DNA from: Antrodiella citrinella
Taxonomy: Eukaryota; Basidiomycota; Agaricomycetes; Polyporales; Steccherinaceae
Direction of reading: 5' to 3'
DNA: 64,000 bases
Assembly: GCA_004802725.1 (NCBI GenBank)
Contig: SGPM01000051.1
Coordinates: 47,795-111,794, forward strand
Shown here in pieces: positions 11,637 to 23,920 of this stretch. The first letter of the stretch is position 1, and every line of letters begins with the position of its first letter. Under the pieces are notes generated by a model. The model ran no database searches, was not told the origin of the DNA, and worked only from the letters and a program-made list of their open reading frames with translations. The position numbers and the translations under genes are program-made.

Positions 11637-13746
11637 TCAAGCGATGTAAGACCGTCCAAGAGCAGCAGCAGCAAGAGCCATGCTCCTCATGTCTCTCCCG
11701 CCCTCCGAACGCATGCTCTGACTACCCTCTGGTAGCGCACCAGGCATGGTGCTCGTGTTGCGGTAGTCTATCGGACCCGCAGACCAGAAGCGGCCTTTCT
11801 GAGCAAAACGTCCGAGAGCAGATTGGTCGCGAGGATTGAACGAAGGAGATGGAGCAGAACGCGGTAGCTGAACCAATTTTCTGGACTCGGGAACGAGAGT
11901 TGGCGATTTGTCAAGCTGGTCGCGAAGAGACTTGATCTGGTGCCTCAGCAAAGTTTGGAAGTCTCGGTCATCGTCTTCATCTTTGCCAGCGAGAAGGACC
12001 AGAGTGGAAACGCTGCATGAAACGGACTTGTTAATCGAGTGGTCTTTGAATATAAAATACTGATGTCGTACAATGCTTCCTTGAGGTATGCGAAGCTGAA
12101 ATCCTCGGTGCCAGCCGCAATTTCTTCCAGAAGGCTATCGGGGAAATCGATGCTTTTGTTGTCCTTCAGCTTGATTTGCCAGTATTTCGCATACAAAGCA
12201 CGCTCCTCCTTGTCGGGATCGTCGAACAAGCTGTTGTGACAACTCGTCAATGGCAATAATGAGTCAGGGCACAACATACACACTATTTGCGATCGAATCG
12301 ACTAGGTCTACCGCTGAGAGCGGGATCGAGTTTGTCAAAGTGATTCGTGGATCCAATAATGAGCAGGCCATCGTTATCCTCCAAACCTGTCGAACAACTT
12401 GTTCAGTTGTGAACCACTCAGCGAGGGAAAGTTTTCTTACCGTCAAGTTGGTTCAAGAAGAAAGACCGATTCTGGTCGTTGATGAGGGAGTCAAGATCTT
12501 CCAAGATCAACACACACGGGGCTACTTGCCGAGCCCTTGCGAAACAGTTGGTCATGGAAGCCTCTTCGCCCATCCAGCTCTGGAACGAGCGGACATACAT
12601 GGGGACGTAGCCTTTCGCGTCACACTCCTTCATTACTGCCTTCATGCTGATAGTCTTGCCATTTCCTGAGGACCAGATCAATACGACAGGACACCGGAGC
12701 GGGTTTTATGTCTTACCAGGGGGACCATACATGATCAAGCCACGCTAGACCAATGTGTCAGATCTCTACAGTGTCAAGATGCCCATGCGGAACTCTCACC
12801 TTCCACGGGATAGCGAGCGACTTGTACATCTGCTCAGAAGCGAAAAAACCATTGACGTCTTTCCTAAGATTGGACTTGAACTCGTCCTTCACGATGACGT
12901 CTTTCCAGTTGGCTTTTTGGACCTCTTCCCACAAGGCGCGATCCTTGTTCCAGAACCCTTGATTGAAGACGTAGATTTCCTGGTGTAGATCATTGTCCCA
13001 GGCACCTGCTGCCACGAGCAGTGAACGGCTGGGCTCTTGAGGTCCTTCGTGAAGAAGGTACTGCACGACCATATCACCAAAGCCAGCCGGGTACTGACAG
13101 GATGTCTTAGCTTGACCAGCTTCAGAGGTCACAAGGGACTTACTCTTGCAACATACAGCAAGTAGTCGTATTTCTGCGATTGACGAATTAAGAATATGTC
13201 AGCGTGAGTTGTGTCGAGTACTCACATCCCAAGCTACTTTGAAGAGGCCAAATCGGACAGCGTCGACGAGAATGCCTGTCGCACTCCCCATGCGTCGCGC
13301 CACTGGGTAAAACACTAGCCCAGATACCAAGTCCGGAGGCAACGCAGGCTCAATCAGAGCTCCAGGGAATCCCAGCACGTTGGCATTGTAGAAGAGTGTA
13401 ACTGAATGATTAGGGTATAGCTTGCGAAGGGCGACGCAGCTTGAAAACGTTTATTACTTCGACCAGTGAACATTCACATAGTGCTCGGACAACGTACCCG
13501 AAAGCTGTAGGATCAGAGAACTTGCCGGAGCCTGTAAGAATAATGGTTAGTGAACAGGGCCCAGAGTCGTGCGCGTTATGATTCACCTCTTTCGAACCAT
13601 GGCTCGTACAACGGGTCCTTGACTGGTTCACCCGAGTGCTCAGACTCCAGGCCGGCGGGAATGTCTGAGTCCGACTCGAAGGTGACCTTAATGAAGGCAT
13701 CTTCGAGCTCTTGGAGGCTGCGTCGGGAGGTAGTTGAACTCGCCAT
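11637..13746 (-). CDS. AAA-family ATPase of a fungal family
   Basis: A P-loop AAA ATPase. The N-terminal half ([18 protein letters not shown] onward) is a fungal-specific region containing an aldolase-free [22 protein letters not shown] stretch. The ATPase core begins near 12730: Walker A GPPGNGKT (near 12670), a pore-loop-like aromatic region [11 protein letters not shown], Walker [12 protein letters not shown] near 12510, and sensor-1-like [14 protein letters not shown] Ser/Arg-rich tail ends at TGA 11637-11639. Seven or more introns. It differs from Bcs1 and from classical proteasomal AAA proteins by its N-terminal region; relatives are usually annotated only as P-loop NTPases. The cellular role is unknown. 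It is divergent from TOM20, 198 bp between start codons. Confidence 0.75.
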
Positions 13747-13944
13747 TCTGTTCTGGTGAAGAAGAAGGAGACGAGTTCACTGCGGTTCCATGGTTTAAGT
13801 ACTGCGGACCTGCAACTATGGACACGCTTGTCGGCGCCTACCACTCGACCCCGTGATCAGGCGCCTACATGACGTGTGGCAAACCGGCAGGACTTTCAGT
13901 TTCAGTCTTTCTCGCCACCACATCCATCTTGCTCATCGACCGTC

Positions 13945-14736
13945 ATGTCGTCCAGAGCCTCCACCATCTTCACCGTTGCAGGTGTCACCGTCCTGGGAGG
14001 TCTGGTGGCATATGCTGTCTACTTCGACTACAGGCGGAGGAACGATAATGAGTTCCGCCGAAAGCTGCGTATGTCACGTTTCGTAGGCCACATGGTCTAG
14101 CAACTCACTAACAGTCGCGGATATACAGGTAAAGATAAGAAGAAGGTCAAGGCTGCACAGTCAGACGCGGTTCAGGCGTCCGCTGTCAAGCCAGAAGACA
14201 TCCGCGCTGCTCTCCTCAAGGTTCGCGAGGAGGAGTTGCCCGAAAATCAAGAGGAGAAAGAGGCGTACTTCCTGAAATCCGTAGATTTGGGCGAACGATT
14301 GTGCCACCAGGGTTTGTGTTGTTTCTATGCAGCGTTTACGCCATCTCACGTCGTGCATTTCAGGTCCTACTTTCCATCTCGACTCAGCTTTGTCATTCTA
14401 CCGGGCCCTGCGCGTATACCCGTCTCCCGTAGAGCTTGTTATGATTTACCAAAAGACGGTCCCCGAGCCTGTGTTCAAGGTATGTCGTGTGTCCTCTAGC
14501 CTGCAGCAATGATTGAGCATGTTTTGTAGATTGTCATGGACATGATGCAACTGGACGTAAGTGACCCGTCCACTCAGCCCCCTCCCAGCACGTCACGGGT
14601 TGAGGCATCCATATTGGAGGAGGAAGACGAAGAGGAGACTAGTCCCGAGAGGACAGGTCCCCCTTCGGAGACATCCTCGCAGGAATGGGACAATGTCACC
14701 GACCCAGGCACTTCCCAATCGTCTCCTCCTCCATAA
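13945..14736 (+). CDS. TOM20: Mitochondrial import receptor subunit Tom20
   Basis: Outer-membrane receptor of the TOM complex that binds mitochondrial presequences. The start at 13945 gives MSSRASTIFTVAGVTVLGGLVAYAVYFDYRRR: a single N-terminal membrane anchor (about residues 8-28) followed by a basic stop-transfer stretch, as in Tom20. The cytosolic domain shows YFLKSVDLGERLCHQG, then HLDSALSFYRALRVYPSP and the family block LVMIYQKTVPEPVFKIVM. The C-terminus is acidic (LEEEDEEE) and Pro/Ser-rich, ending in TAA at 14734-14736. Four exons, introns near 14068-14128, 14312-14364 and 14480-14530. It is complete. Confidence 0.92.
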
Positions 14737-14882
14737 ATTTACTCCCATCTCTACTTTTCTGTTGGAACACTGCACATCTCCGCTGCTTGCTTAATGATTG
14801 TCATACGCCCTCGTATTTCATTCTCACCTCTGTCCATTGTTTCCGCGCACATTGATCTAATACATATGTACCTTTGTTTTGC

Positions 14883-16391
14883 ATGTACATCCATTGTCGG
14901 CCGTTAGGTGAAGCTACGCATCGAAGGTGAGCGGGTTTGTTAGTGTGATGTTAGTACTTGGGCTGAGAAATTCGTGCGCCGTGCAACACTAGGTTACTAC
15001 GACGTATTCCCCGCCAAGCACTTCAATGTCTCAGTACAAGATGGTTCCGCGGACACGCGTGGTGTCAAGAGGAAAATACTTGTGGTTGCGAAAGACTTCG
15101 AAGCAGGCGACGTGATCTACAAGGTGATCATTGGCAGCTTGAGTGGCGTCTGGGGCACACTGACTCATGTGTATGTACACAGGAAGAGCCATTGGTCGCT
15201 GTTCTGGACCCCGATCTTCAAGGCAAAGGTACTCACTGCAGCTACTGTCTCCGTCATATCCAAAAAGGCATGGCCATCAAGCCAGAAGTTGACCGTCTCG
15301 ACTCGGTATACTGCTCCAAAGACTGTCAGCTCAAGGCCAAAGTTCAATCTCAAAGTCTCCTCTTCAGCCTGGATCCTTATCTCCCTCCTGAGATGGACAG
15401 TGGTATCGTGGGCGAACAAAATAACGAGAAGCGCGAACAGGCCCAGCAAAAATTCGCGGAATTCATCAAGAACAAATCGACTCCGCTCCTGGTCGCTCGA
15501 TTCGTCGGAAGACAAGTGGCGACAGAGACTTCGAAACTGGTGCCCGGTCAATCCGTTCTGGCTGACTTCCCTCAGGTCGCGGACAAAGGCAGCGACTATG
15601 GTATATATGATCACATAGAGCGCCTGAGATTCTGGGAGCCTTCCATCGAGGACTCTGAAGTCGATTTATTGCGCGATGTGTTGGCTTCCGCTTTGCCCGG
15701 TTTGGAGACGTCTGTGACCACAGAGCAGTACGTTTTATGGAAGAGCAAAATGACATACAACGCGTTCGGGGTTTGCTATGGTGGCGGTAGAGATGACAAG
15801 GTACGTCGTCTCGGCAGCGTGGTCGGGCTTCATCTGACTCGGTGAATACATTAGCCCGTGTCAACGGATCGTCCTGAGGACCAGGAACGAACTCGCACGC
15901 CGTATGGCACGTCTCGACAGGTTGGCAGTGGATTTTACGCCGTCTCATCTTACGTGAGTCTCTCACCGCCGGTCGCATACAATCCGAACTAACCTTTTCT
16001 CTCTTCTTCCTCGCAGCTCCAGCACTCGTGCGCACCGACTGCGCGTACATCCTTCAGTAACGGCACCTCCGAACTGCATCTCATCGCCTTCGCCCCGCTC
16101 AAAAAAGGAGACGAGATCACCGTCTCGTACGTCGATATCACGCAACACGCTTCCGAGACACCCGAAGAAGCTCGTCGCCGCCGTCGCATGGAGCTTGTAC
16201 GCGGATGGAAGTTCAAGTGCGAGTGCACGCGGTGCTTGGAGGAGCTGCAGACATCCGAGGTCGCGGCGGAGTTGGAATTGGGCGTTGATAGGGACGAGTC
16301 GAAGGTCGAGAGGACAGCGGAGAGGTTGGCTAGGGGTGAGGCGTTCCCTGCTGCGCCTGTGTCTGCTGAGTCGGTCACGGCGTTGGACTGA
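14883..16391 (+). CDS. SET-domain protein with a MYND-like zinc finger (SMYD-type)
   Basis: A probable lysine methyltransferase-fold protein. Order: YYDVFPAKHFNVSVQD, the first SET strands, a zinc-finger-like insert (CSYC near 15220 and CSKDC near 15325), a helical region, then the catalytic-half motifs GSGFYAVSSYLQHSCAPTA and GDEITVSYVDI, and a cysteine-rich post-SET motif KCECTRC. In SMYD enzymes the signature is NHSC.PN; here both asparagines are replaced (QHSC.PT). The stop is TGA at 16389-16391. The 5' end is unresolved: no ATG is in frame just before the first conserved exon, so I propose a mini-exon from 14883 spliced at about 14907 to about 15000. Other introns lie near 15123-15181, 15801-15853 and 15955-16016. 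Confidence 0.72.
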
Positions 16392-17090
16392 AAAAAGCAC
16401 AGCACGGTTTGTTTTTGACTGAGCTACGTCTTCTGCCTTTGAACATGCTACGATCCCATATGGACACTTGTTGCCTCACCCGTTCGTGCGCTCGTAATTC
16501 TTGCTTTTTAGACGTATAATCTCCCGCTAATAATGTCAGCTGCAATAATGCATCCTTACTCTCGTTCGAATTCATTGTCCTTTGCTGGATCATGCATATC
16601 AACACCTGGTCGAGAACGTAACATAGAGTATAGATTCTTAACCAAGCAATGCAACAGCACACATTAAGGATACATATGTACAGGAAGACAAAACAACAGA
16701 ATGATAATGAATAGCGGTGAATGAGTACTGTGTACTGAGGATAATGCGAGCATTGCATCGAACGATGGATGTCAAGGATACGGCGTACAATAGCTAACAA
16801 CAAAGCGTCGAGGAGGGAGAAACGGAACACAAATGACCTAGCTAGGATAGGTGTTATTACGATTACGAACAGTAGGATGCACAAAACGGCTACACAAGAA
16901 AATGGGAACAGGGAAAAGTTGCAGGAGAGGATGGATACCAGGATGGTTGGTATTGCGATGCAGACACAGCGTTGGAGTATGTTAGACAAAGTAGAGAGAG
17001 AGGATACCACACAGACTTCGACACGGTCAGATTAACGGGATTTAATCTAAAGGGAAAACCTTAAACTTCAGTGTTCGCGGTTGGATGGAC
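16392..17090. other. Intergenic between convergent genes
   Basis: About 700 bp of 3' flanks of the SET gene (+) and the next gene (-). The open frames here are AT-rich and show no conserved protein pattern. Confidence 0.5.
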
Positions 17091-20074
17091 TCAAGCCAGA
17101 CTACGCCACATGCCTGACGCGACCATAAGGATATCAGCGAACTGAAAGACCAGGTGAATCCAAGAGTACTCACCCTCACCAGGCACCTCACTCCTCGCTT
17201 CAAGGATCTTCAATGCATGCTGTCTCCCCCGTCCACCGACTTCCACATTCTCAACCACATCCTCCTCTTCGGGATCATCTTTCTCCTCTTCCTCCGCGGT
17301 AAAATCGAGTGTCCCAGGGTCTATAGACCGAGCGCGGTCCCTTTCAGCATAGGACGCCCGCTTGAGTGCTTCCGACTGTGTTTTGCGGAGCGGTGGGACC
17401 AGAACGCCTGGTCGGTCAGATAAAGAGGTCTTAGGCTGATAAGACGGCACGCCGAACTTTAACTTGTGCTCGGACAGAGGGGCAATAGCGATGGGGAGCG
17501 AGTGTGCAATCGGTTCGTTGGACGTGAGGTCTGTGAGACAAGGTTTTAGGAAGTGGAAAGTGTGAACATTATGTAAAGGACTCACTATAGTCGTCTTCAA
17601 GACCGCTGGCATCATCTTCAGACTCGTCATAGTAACCTCCACGACTAGTGTTAGATTCTGCAGTCGAATCCTCTTCCTCCTCGGCAATGGCGTTATGCGC
17701 GCTCTTTATCTTTTGTTCATGCCGACTGACGAATACCTGCCAAGCTTTGCTATCTTTCTTCCATGCGCTCCGATGACTCGGCGTGCTCGCCGCTACCAGT
17801 TTCAAGATCTCCGCTTCGCGAGGGTCGGAAGTTTCCTGAGCCATATCCAAGAGTTCGTGATATTCCTCGATGACCCGGGCCTTGCTGTCTGCTAGAAGTA
17901 GCGACTCTCTGACTATCTCTGAACGCGGACGGTCCTCGGTTTGAGATGACTCGTGTGGTAGGAAAGGTCGTATCGAGGTGGGAGCTGGAAGCGATTCTGG
18001 TCGGAGAGCAGATAATGACGAAGGCAGGCCAGCCATGTTCGCGGGTCGAGTACGGCGTATCGGGGCTCTGACCGGCTCAGCCTTGGGTGTCGTTGGCAAA
18101 GATATTGGCGGAGACGTAAGTTCGTCTGCGTCCAGGTCGTCGCGCTCGCTCTCCATATCAAAGACGGCCTCTGTTGATGCAGACATGTTAGACGTAGAAA
18201 ACCGGAACGTGGTCAATTTACTGGCCTTGCTCTGGCTTGCTTTCGTCGATCTTGTGAACAGGTCCATTGGAATTGATGATAGCAACGTCCGGTTTGACGT
18301 CGAAGGTGACTTTACGCTTCCCTTTCGTAGGTGTCTCTTTGGTATCCGCTTCACTACTCGTTGACCGTTTGGTTGACGGCGACGCAGAGCCATTCGACTT
18401 GGGCTTCTTGATGGCGCTCTTACCCATCTTTGGTGATCGTCCGCGGGGAACAACAAATCCACTCCCGCTGGCTGTGGGCTGCTCGGCGGGCGGTGAGACC
18501 GTGACTGCCCGCTCTACCGTTTGCTCTCGTGCTTGCGCTGCCATCTCCGCTTCCAAGACAGACTGATACTTATAGCTGGTCGCAAAATCGATCCTCTCGT
18601 CCATGTTTCGTCGGTGCGCGTCCAAAACACTACCGGCGCCATCCACAGCAGTTGTCAAAGTTCGCGATGATGCCGTAGCAAGAGATCGAGCGCCGGTTGT
18701 ACTAGAACGTCCAGGTGACGGTGGATTCGGCGAGTACGGCGGCGGCGAAGAGCCATTGGGAGTCCTTGTTCGAGACTCTGACAAAACTCTTGGATGTTGG
18801 AAAGACGTCGTAGCTAACGACGAAGACAACGCAGAAGTCTGTATAGGCGATACCACGCCGGAACTCCTCCGCGGAAGGCTCGGAGATGGGACGAACTCGT
18901 GGATGCGAACGGACGCGGAGGTGCCACCATTCACAGATCCTGGTTTTAAACTGACAGTACCAGATCTACTTCCAGTACTGTGATGTGTCTTAACAAACCC
19001 GGGGTTGCCCCGATGTCCGTTGACAGTGGGCGCGGCTTCAGAGATATTCTGTTTATAGCTTATCCAGAGCAACTCAACCTCCTGTTTGAGCTTGAGTTCG
19101 GCGGCTTCAAGTTCTTCAACTTTCTCTTGTACGACCTTCTTGAGATATGCCTCAGCTTCGTCGCGCAGTTGTGAAGACCGGTCGTTTGCTATCGCCGACA
19201 TATGTCGGAAAACGGGATGCGTGGGTGTGAACGGAGGTGGCAGGTATAGTGGCTGTAACGCTGGTAGATGATGGGTTGGCGTCATAGAAGTCGTGGGGGA
19301 AGAGGACGGCGTTGAGTACTGAGGTGTTACTATTAACGCGAGAGGGGTTTCGGAAGGGAGCACAATGCCGAAGAGCTTGGAGATAAGCGGCGAGGTCTCG
19401 AGCTGAGCAACAGCATCTCCGGTCTATTAAAGGACGGACATAAGACATGACATTCCATGAAAAACATGAAGGCACAACCGGGAGCGGAGGAATGATAGTA
19501 CGTCACCAAACATCATATGACGGTACCCCAAGTGCAACAATCACCGCACAGAGGCAGGTGGTGTCCTTTCAAGCCCAGACCCCAGTGAGAGCATGAGGGG
19601 AAAAGAAATGTACTCACGATGCAGTCCTTATGCACCTCAATCCAGCCGGAAAGACTTTTGAGCAGCTCACGCTCGGCCCACTCATCGCTAGGAGTAACTG
19701 GACCCTCGGCACTGTCCACGTCCGGCGAAATCACCTGAAAGACGCGGTAGACGGTGGTCCGACATATCAGACACATGAGGGAAGTGTAACGAGTGAGGTC
19801 GGTCGTGTCGCCTTTGGTATGCTGCTTTGCTCGAGAACGTATTCTGAGCGTAAGCTGGGTATGTGCCTGAGCCACTCCGTTAGTGAAAATAATCAAGGGC
19901 TCGGAACAGGAAGGGGGAACTTACAACAACGATGCCATCGTCGCCTACGTATACAGACGTATAGTCTTGCTCTGCAGGGCCCTGCGGATGGGGCGGGGGA
20001 GACGGCTTAATTTGTACATTGAGGCACTCACATGCGTACTTCGGGGNGAGGCCGTTTTGGGCCTCCACGGGCAT
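17091..20074 (-). CDS. Conserved Ser/Pro-rich protein with N-terminal Cys motifs and a coiled coil, function unknown
   Basis: I do not recognise a named family. The protein begins MPVEAQNGL, contains YACECLNVQIK, a stretch TSVYVGDDGIVV, and CLICRTTVYRVFQ, so a small zinc-binding N-terminal domain is possible. After TGDAVAQLETSPLISKLFGIVLPSE comes a coiled coil near 19130-19070 (RDEAEAYLKKVVQEKVEELEAAEL), then a long Ser/Thr/Pro-rich, probably disordered part with basic stretches, and a second half with EYHELLDMAQETSDPREAEI. It ends GMWRSLA, with TGA at 17091. Several introns (about 17526-17586, 18190-18220, 19434-19620 with a small exon uncertain, 19868-19925). The codon at 20046-20048 contains the ambiguous n at 20047 (encodes Ser, Pro, Thr or Ala). 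Possibly a cytoskeletal or nuclear scaffold; this is a guess. Confidence 0.65.
20047..20047. other. Ambiguous base (n)
   Basis: The only non-ACGT base noticed in the window. It lies in the first coding exon of the preceding minus-strand gene, at the first position of an nCC codon, so it leaves one residue undetermined but does not break the frame. Confidence 0.95.
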
Positions 20075-20579
20075 TGTACAAATGACGGCGACGCTACGTG
20101 GCGGATACAAACGACGACGGCGGTGATGGGGGGCGTCGACGGACGGACGACGGGCGGTGGGAGGGAGGAGATGGATGAAGGCGAGAAGAAAACCAACGGG
20201 ACGCTGTGCGAGGACGGGCGATGGCTGCGACAGCCACACACGGCAGACGCCCATCTCCCGGTCCGAGTCACACACTGCTGCTCCTCCTGCTGGCCGTCGA
20301 CGTCGCTGAGCCGATGCATCACCAGACGAACATCTTTCAATGCGATCACCCCCACATTCTGAGACATTCACGGCGTATTCGCAGCAACAGGCATCTCCAC
20401 TCCAGCACCTTGGTAGCACTGAACCATGACATCTACGCACTCGGGTCAACGGTGTACGAACATCATGTATAGATAGGTCCTCCTTGGCACTCCCCGACGT
20501 TATTAGCCTTCTTGCTCCGGCCGCAGCCCTGGAGGTAGCTATCGCGTGCAGACATACCATAACCCGGATCAGCTTGCCG
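20075..20579. other. Intergenic: promoter of the unknown gene and CLPTM1 3' flank
   Basis: About 500 bp, GC-rich near 20100-20220 with CGACGG-type runs. Overlapping frames on both strands look compositional, not conserved. Confidence 0.4.
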
Positions 20580-23446
20580 TCACTTCGTCTTCTTCGTCTC
20601 CTTCGCCCTCGCCTCATCCGCAGCCTTCTTCTCCAGGGCTTTATCGGCTTCCGTCAGCACTTGACCATACTCGTTGACACGTTTGGGATCAATGCGGTAG
20701 ATCCAGCGCTGCAAAACACACATGCCATCAGGGGTCGTTCTCGATGAAAGGCCGGACACGAGGCGTGCATGCCGGAAAGACATACCTGATACAAGAACAC
20801 AAGGAACACTACATCGTCTCGGAAACAGGCCAAGCGATGAAGCATTGGCATCTTGATACAGAAACTACCAATCACATGTCAGATGATTCTCAGCAACGCA
20901 TGGCTGGTCGATCACTTACGCGAACAGATCATCCACAACCGTCGACAACGTCTTGAAAACCATAGATTTCAAGGGCATGTGAGCAACACTCTGTATCGGG
21001 ATCTGTATCAGCAAGCATACTTCCTACACATGAAGGTCCCTCACCTTGAGTTTATAATTTATAATTAGTTGAGGAATTAGTTGTGCCTAAAGGAGTGGTG
21101 TCAGTACTAGTATCTATGTTCAAATCAGGTGCAACACTTACGAATCCAAACATGTACACAAACGAGGTGAGCGTCGAAATGATGAAAGAGTACCACCCGC
21201 GATGTGTCTCATAGAGCAGCGAGTAAACCGTGTATCCTGCGAGGCAGGGGATGGCGACCCAAGACACATAGCGGAATGCAAGCGCGTCATATCTGGCGAC
21301 GATGCACCCAAATCAGCAGTAAACGCGGTAAAAACAATTCAAGCACGTACTCTTGCGTTTTCTTCTCATCCTCACTGAGAACATGCTTGTCTAAACGGGG
21401 TATGAGGTGCCATAGTGAAAGAGACAAGTCGAATTCTAGACTCACCGGTGATGGAGAGCTTCAATGGTAGCAATGAACCTGCAGGGGCGGTTACTAGTCT
21501 GATGTCGACCGCCTTTGTGATCTGCCGAAAGGTTTATGATGTCAGGCATGCTCGAACAGTGATAAGGAAGTCAGACGGACCTTCCAGGCTTCGATAAGGA
21601 CTCCTGTTCCAGACCCAAACAGAATCATCCAGCTCGTTTGCTCATTATTATCGATGAGATAAAGAAGAATGATGAGCTGGACGACCACATTCGTGACGAT
21701 CTAAAAGGAACGAAGGTTAACACGCCACAATACCTCCGGTCGTAAAAATGAACATACAGTTCTGTGGGAACATATTCACTCAGATGATGACGTCGATGAA
21801 TGACAAAGAGGACTTACCTGACCGACACGCCGACCAGTTCCTGCTTCTTGCGCCAATGTGCGACGTCCGTGCTGAATGCCAGGAATTCGAACCTACCAAA
21901 TCGTCAGTACAGTTACACGTGAGCGAACGGTGAGGGCGACATACAACACATGCAGGATACTGACGAAGGCAGTTATCGCCAAGAAGTACGGATTAGTCTC
22001 GACCAACATGCGCTTGATCTCATCGAACTCGGATGACGAGACACCCGGTTGTTTGGAAGCTTCGGCAAAGCTTGCGGTCATGGTGGAGAAAATCTGGAAC
22101 TTGAGGTGCGACATAGGATGGAAGATAATCGTCAGGGGGAGCGTCGGCGTCGTAGTATTGATCTCGACATATTGGGAGCGCAACTGCCAGAAGTCATTGG
22201 GGAACACAATAGGCTTGTAGAAGCCTTTGGTACCCGTCTCGTCACGTTCCGGAAGTAGCGTGATGTCTGCAAGCGGGTTTAACACAACGAAGGACGGAGA
22301 TTGAGGTGAATAGACTTACATGGTGCCATAGGCGCAGGAATCGCAGTCGTGGTGATTACACTGGCGTCGGAAATCAAGGCCAGAGTCAAGTTCTGGAACA
22401 AAGACGGTAAGTACAATATAGAACACAATTGTCATATTTCTTACCTGGTGCCAGTGAGATTGGATGATATCGCCTTCGGGCTACAGTCGACGTCAATACA
22501 GTCGATGCGCTGAAGATATCGTCGGGCCTACCTCTTCTTCGGTCTCCTCCTCTTCCTGTCCATCCGCATTACGTAGGAGACTCTTCACCTTCCTGACCTT
22601 AGTTTTAGGGACATAGCGGGTCAAAACTGCAGACAGAAATCATGTTAGCAGGGCAATGCAGACGGGTTTATATGTAGACTCACGTTTGCGAACATGATGA
22701 ATAGAAGCAGGGTCAAATTTCTCGTCATGGGGATTAGGGCTTGCACCATCTCTGGTCAAGAAGACATCTGCCCACAAACTTCCATTATTTTGAACGACCT
22801 TCGTGGCGCGTCAGTTTGTAAACGCGAGAACACCAACTCTATAAACTCACCGGAGGGATCTTAATATCCAAGTCTACCTGCCTCAACTCATCCCAGTCAC
22901 CAAAGGTGATGTTCTCCCAAACGAAATGTGGCAAATCCTTATCCGGGTTCTCGCGATAGCCTGCGGTCCAAGTGTTGAATACATCGCCTACTGGCGATGT
23001 CGACAAATGAACGTGCATGTCCAGTGAAGTACCAAGGGGCCATGCCAGATATGCTTGAGCGGGTAGCATAGGAAGAGCAACAGGTACACCGGTGGAAGGG
23101 TCTACTGCCACGCCCCCAGGCGTGCTAGCGGGAATAGGTGCTGTGGTAGTATCTGCCGCTGGCTTTGCGAAAAACTTCGTCACTGTGCGAGAGATATCAG
23201 ACTATATGCATATAGTAACACTTCTTTCACACTCACCCATCTGCATTCCCACCCATACCAACAGCATTTGCTATAAACATTAGACATAGAAGTCGGTTTC
23301 GTCACAGCAATGTTTCAATCGAAAGCACTAACCGAGCCCATGGAGAGGATCTTCTGGAAAGTCGACTGCTCTTCTTTCGCCGGAGCACGACCTGCAGCTC
23401 TTGCAGCCGCAGCCGCATGTTCAGCTGGTACTGCCTTCGCCGACAT
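20580..23446 (-). CDS. CLPTM1-family ER/Golgi transmembrane protein
   Basis: Homologue of cleft lip and palate transmembrane protein 1, a multi-pass membrane protein; animal members act in trafficking or lipid scrambling. The luminal N-terminal half shows LPAQAYLAWPLGTSLDMHVHLS, FVWENITFGDWDE and the conserved FYKPIVFPNDFWQLRSQY. Membrane segments follow, e.g. PYFLAITAFVSILHVLFEFLAF near 21990, and others near 21650, 21500, 21220 and 20850. The C-terminus RWIYRIDPKRVNEYGQV and a Lys/Ala-rich cytosolic tail match the family. About a dozen introns. Start at 23446 (MSAKAVPAEHAAAA) chosen as the first ATG of the N-terminal exon. The stop is at 20580. Confidence 0.87.
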
Positions 23447-23920
23447 GGTGGTAGTGAAGAGAGTGGTCGCTGGCTGCCGAAGGAGTTGCGCGTTCCTGCT
23501 ACAGCGAAGACGTGTTTAACAGGCGCCCATACGAATACACGTGCGAAGTGTACAGCGGCCCGGCGAGCCGACCTACACTTGGACAAACACTGGGCCTTCG
23601 CTCTGTTGCAGCACTATATGCATTCAGCGATAACCACAGTATCTGCATGTCTTCGTATTGCTCACTCGCACGAAGAAAAGCTCACAAATATATACAAAAG
23701 TTGAGTCGACTCGCAGCACCGTTATAATTTGACCGACACACGTTCCTTTCCAGGACCCTACCGGACTCACTGTACACAGTGTACAGGGTACAACGTCGAA
23801 ACTCTAGCATCCACAACCCTCAGAAGTTGTGACTGAAAGATCATCCATTCCGACGACAAAACAACATGAAACACAATAGCATAGCTCCAAAAACACAGTG
23901 CTCACGCGAATTCCTATTTC
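23447..23920. other. Intergenic: CLPTM1 promoter and GST-like 3' flank
   Basis: 474 bp with no recognisable gene. Near 23770 there is a local near-palindrome, ctgtacacagtgtacag, which could form a hairpin or be a binding site. Confidence 0.4.

Noticed and set aside
19880..20617. 245-codon minus-strand frame running past the start of the unknown gene
   Set aside because: Upstream of the MPVEAQ start it is highly Arg- and Cys-rich low-complexity sequence, more consistent with a GC-rich promoter than coding sequence.
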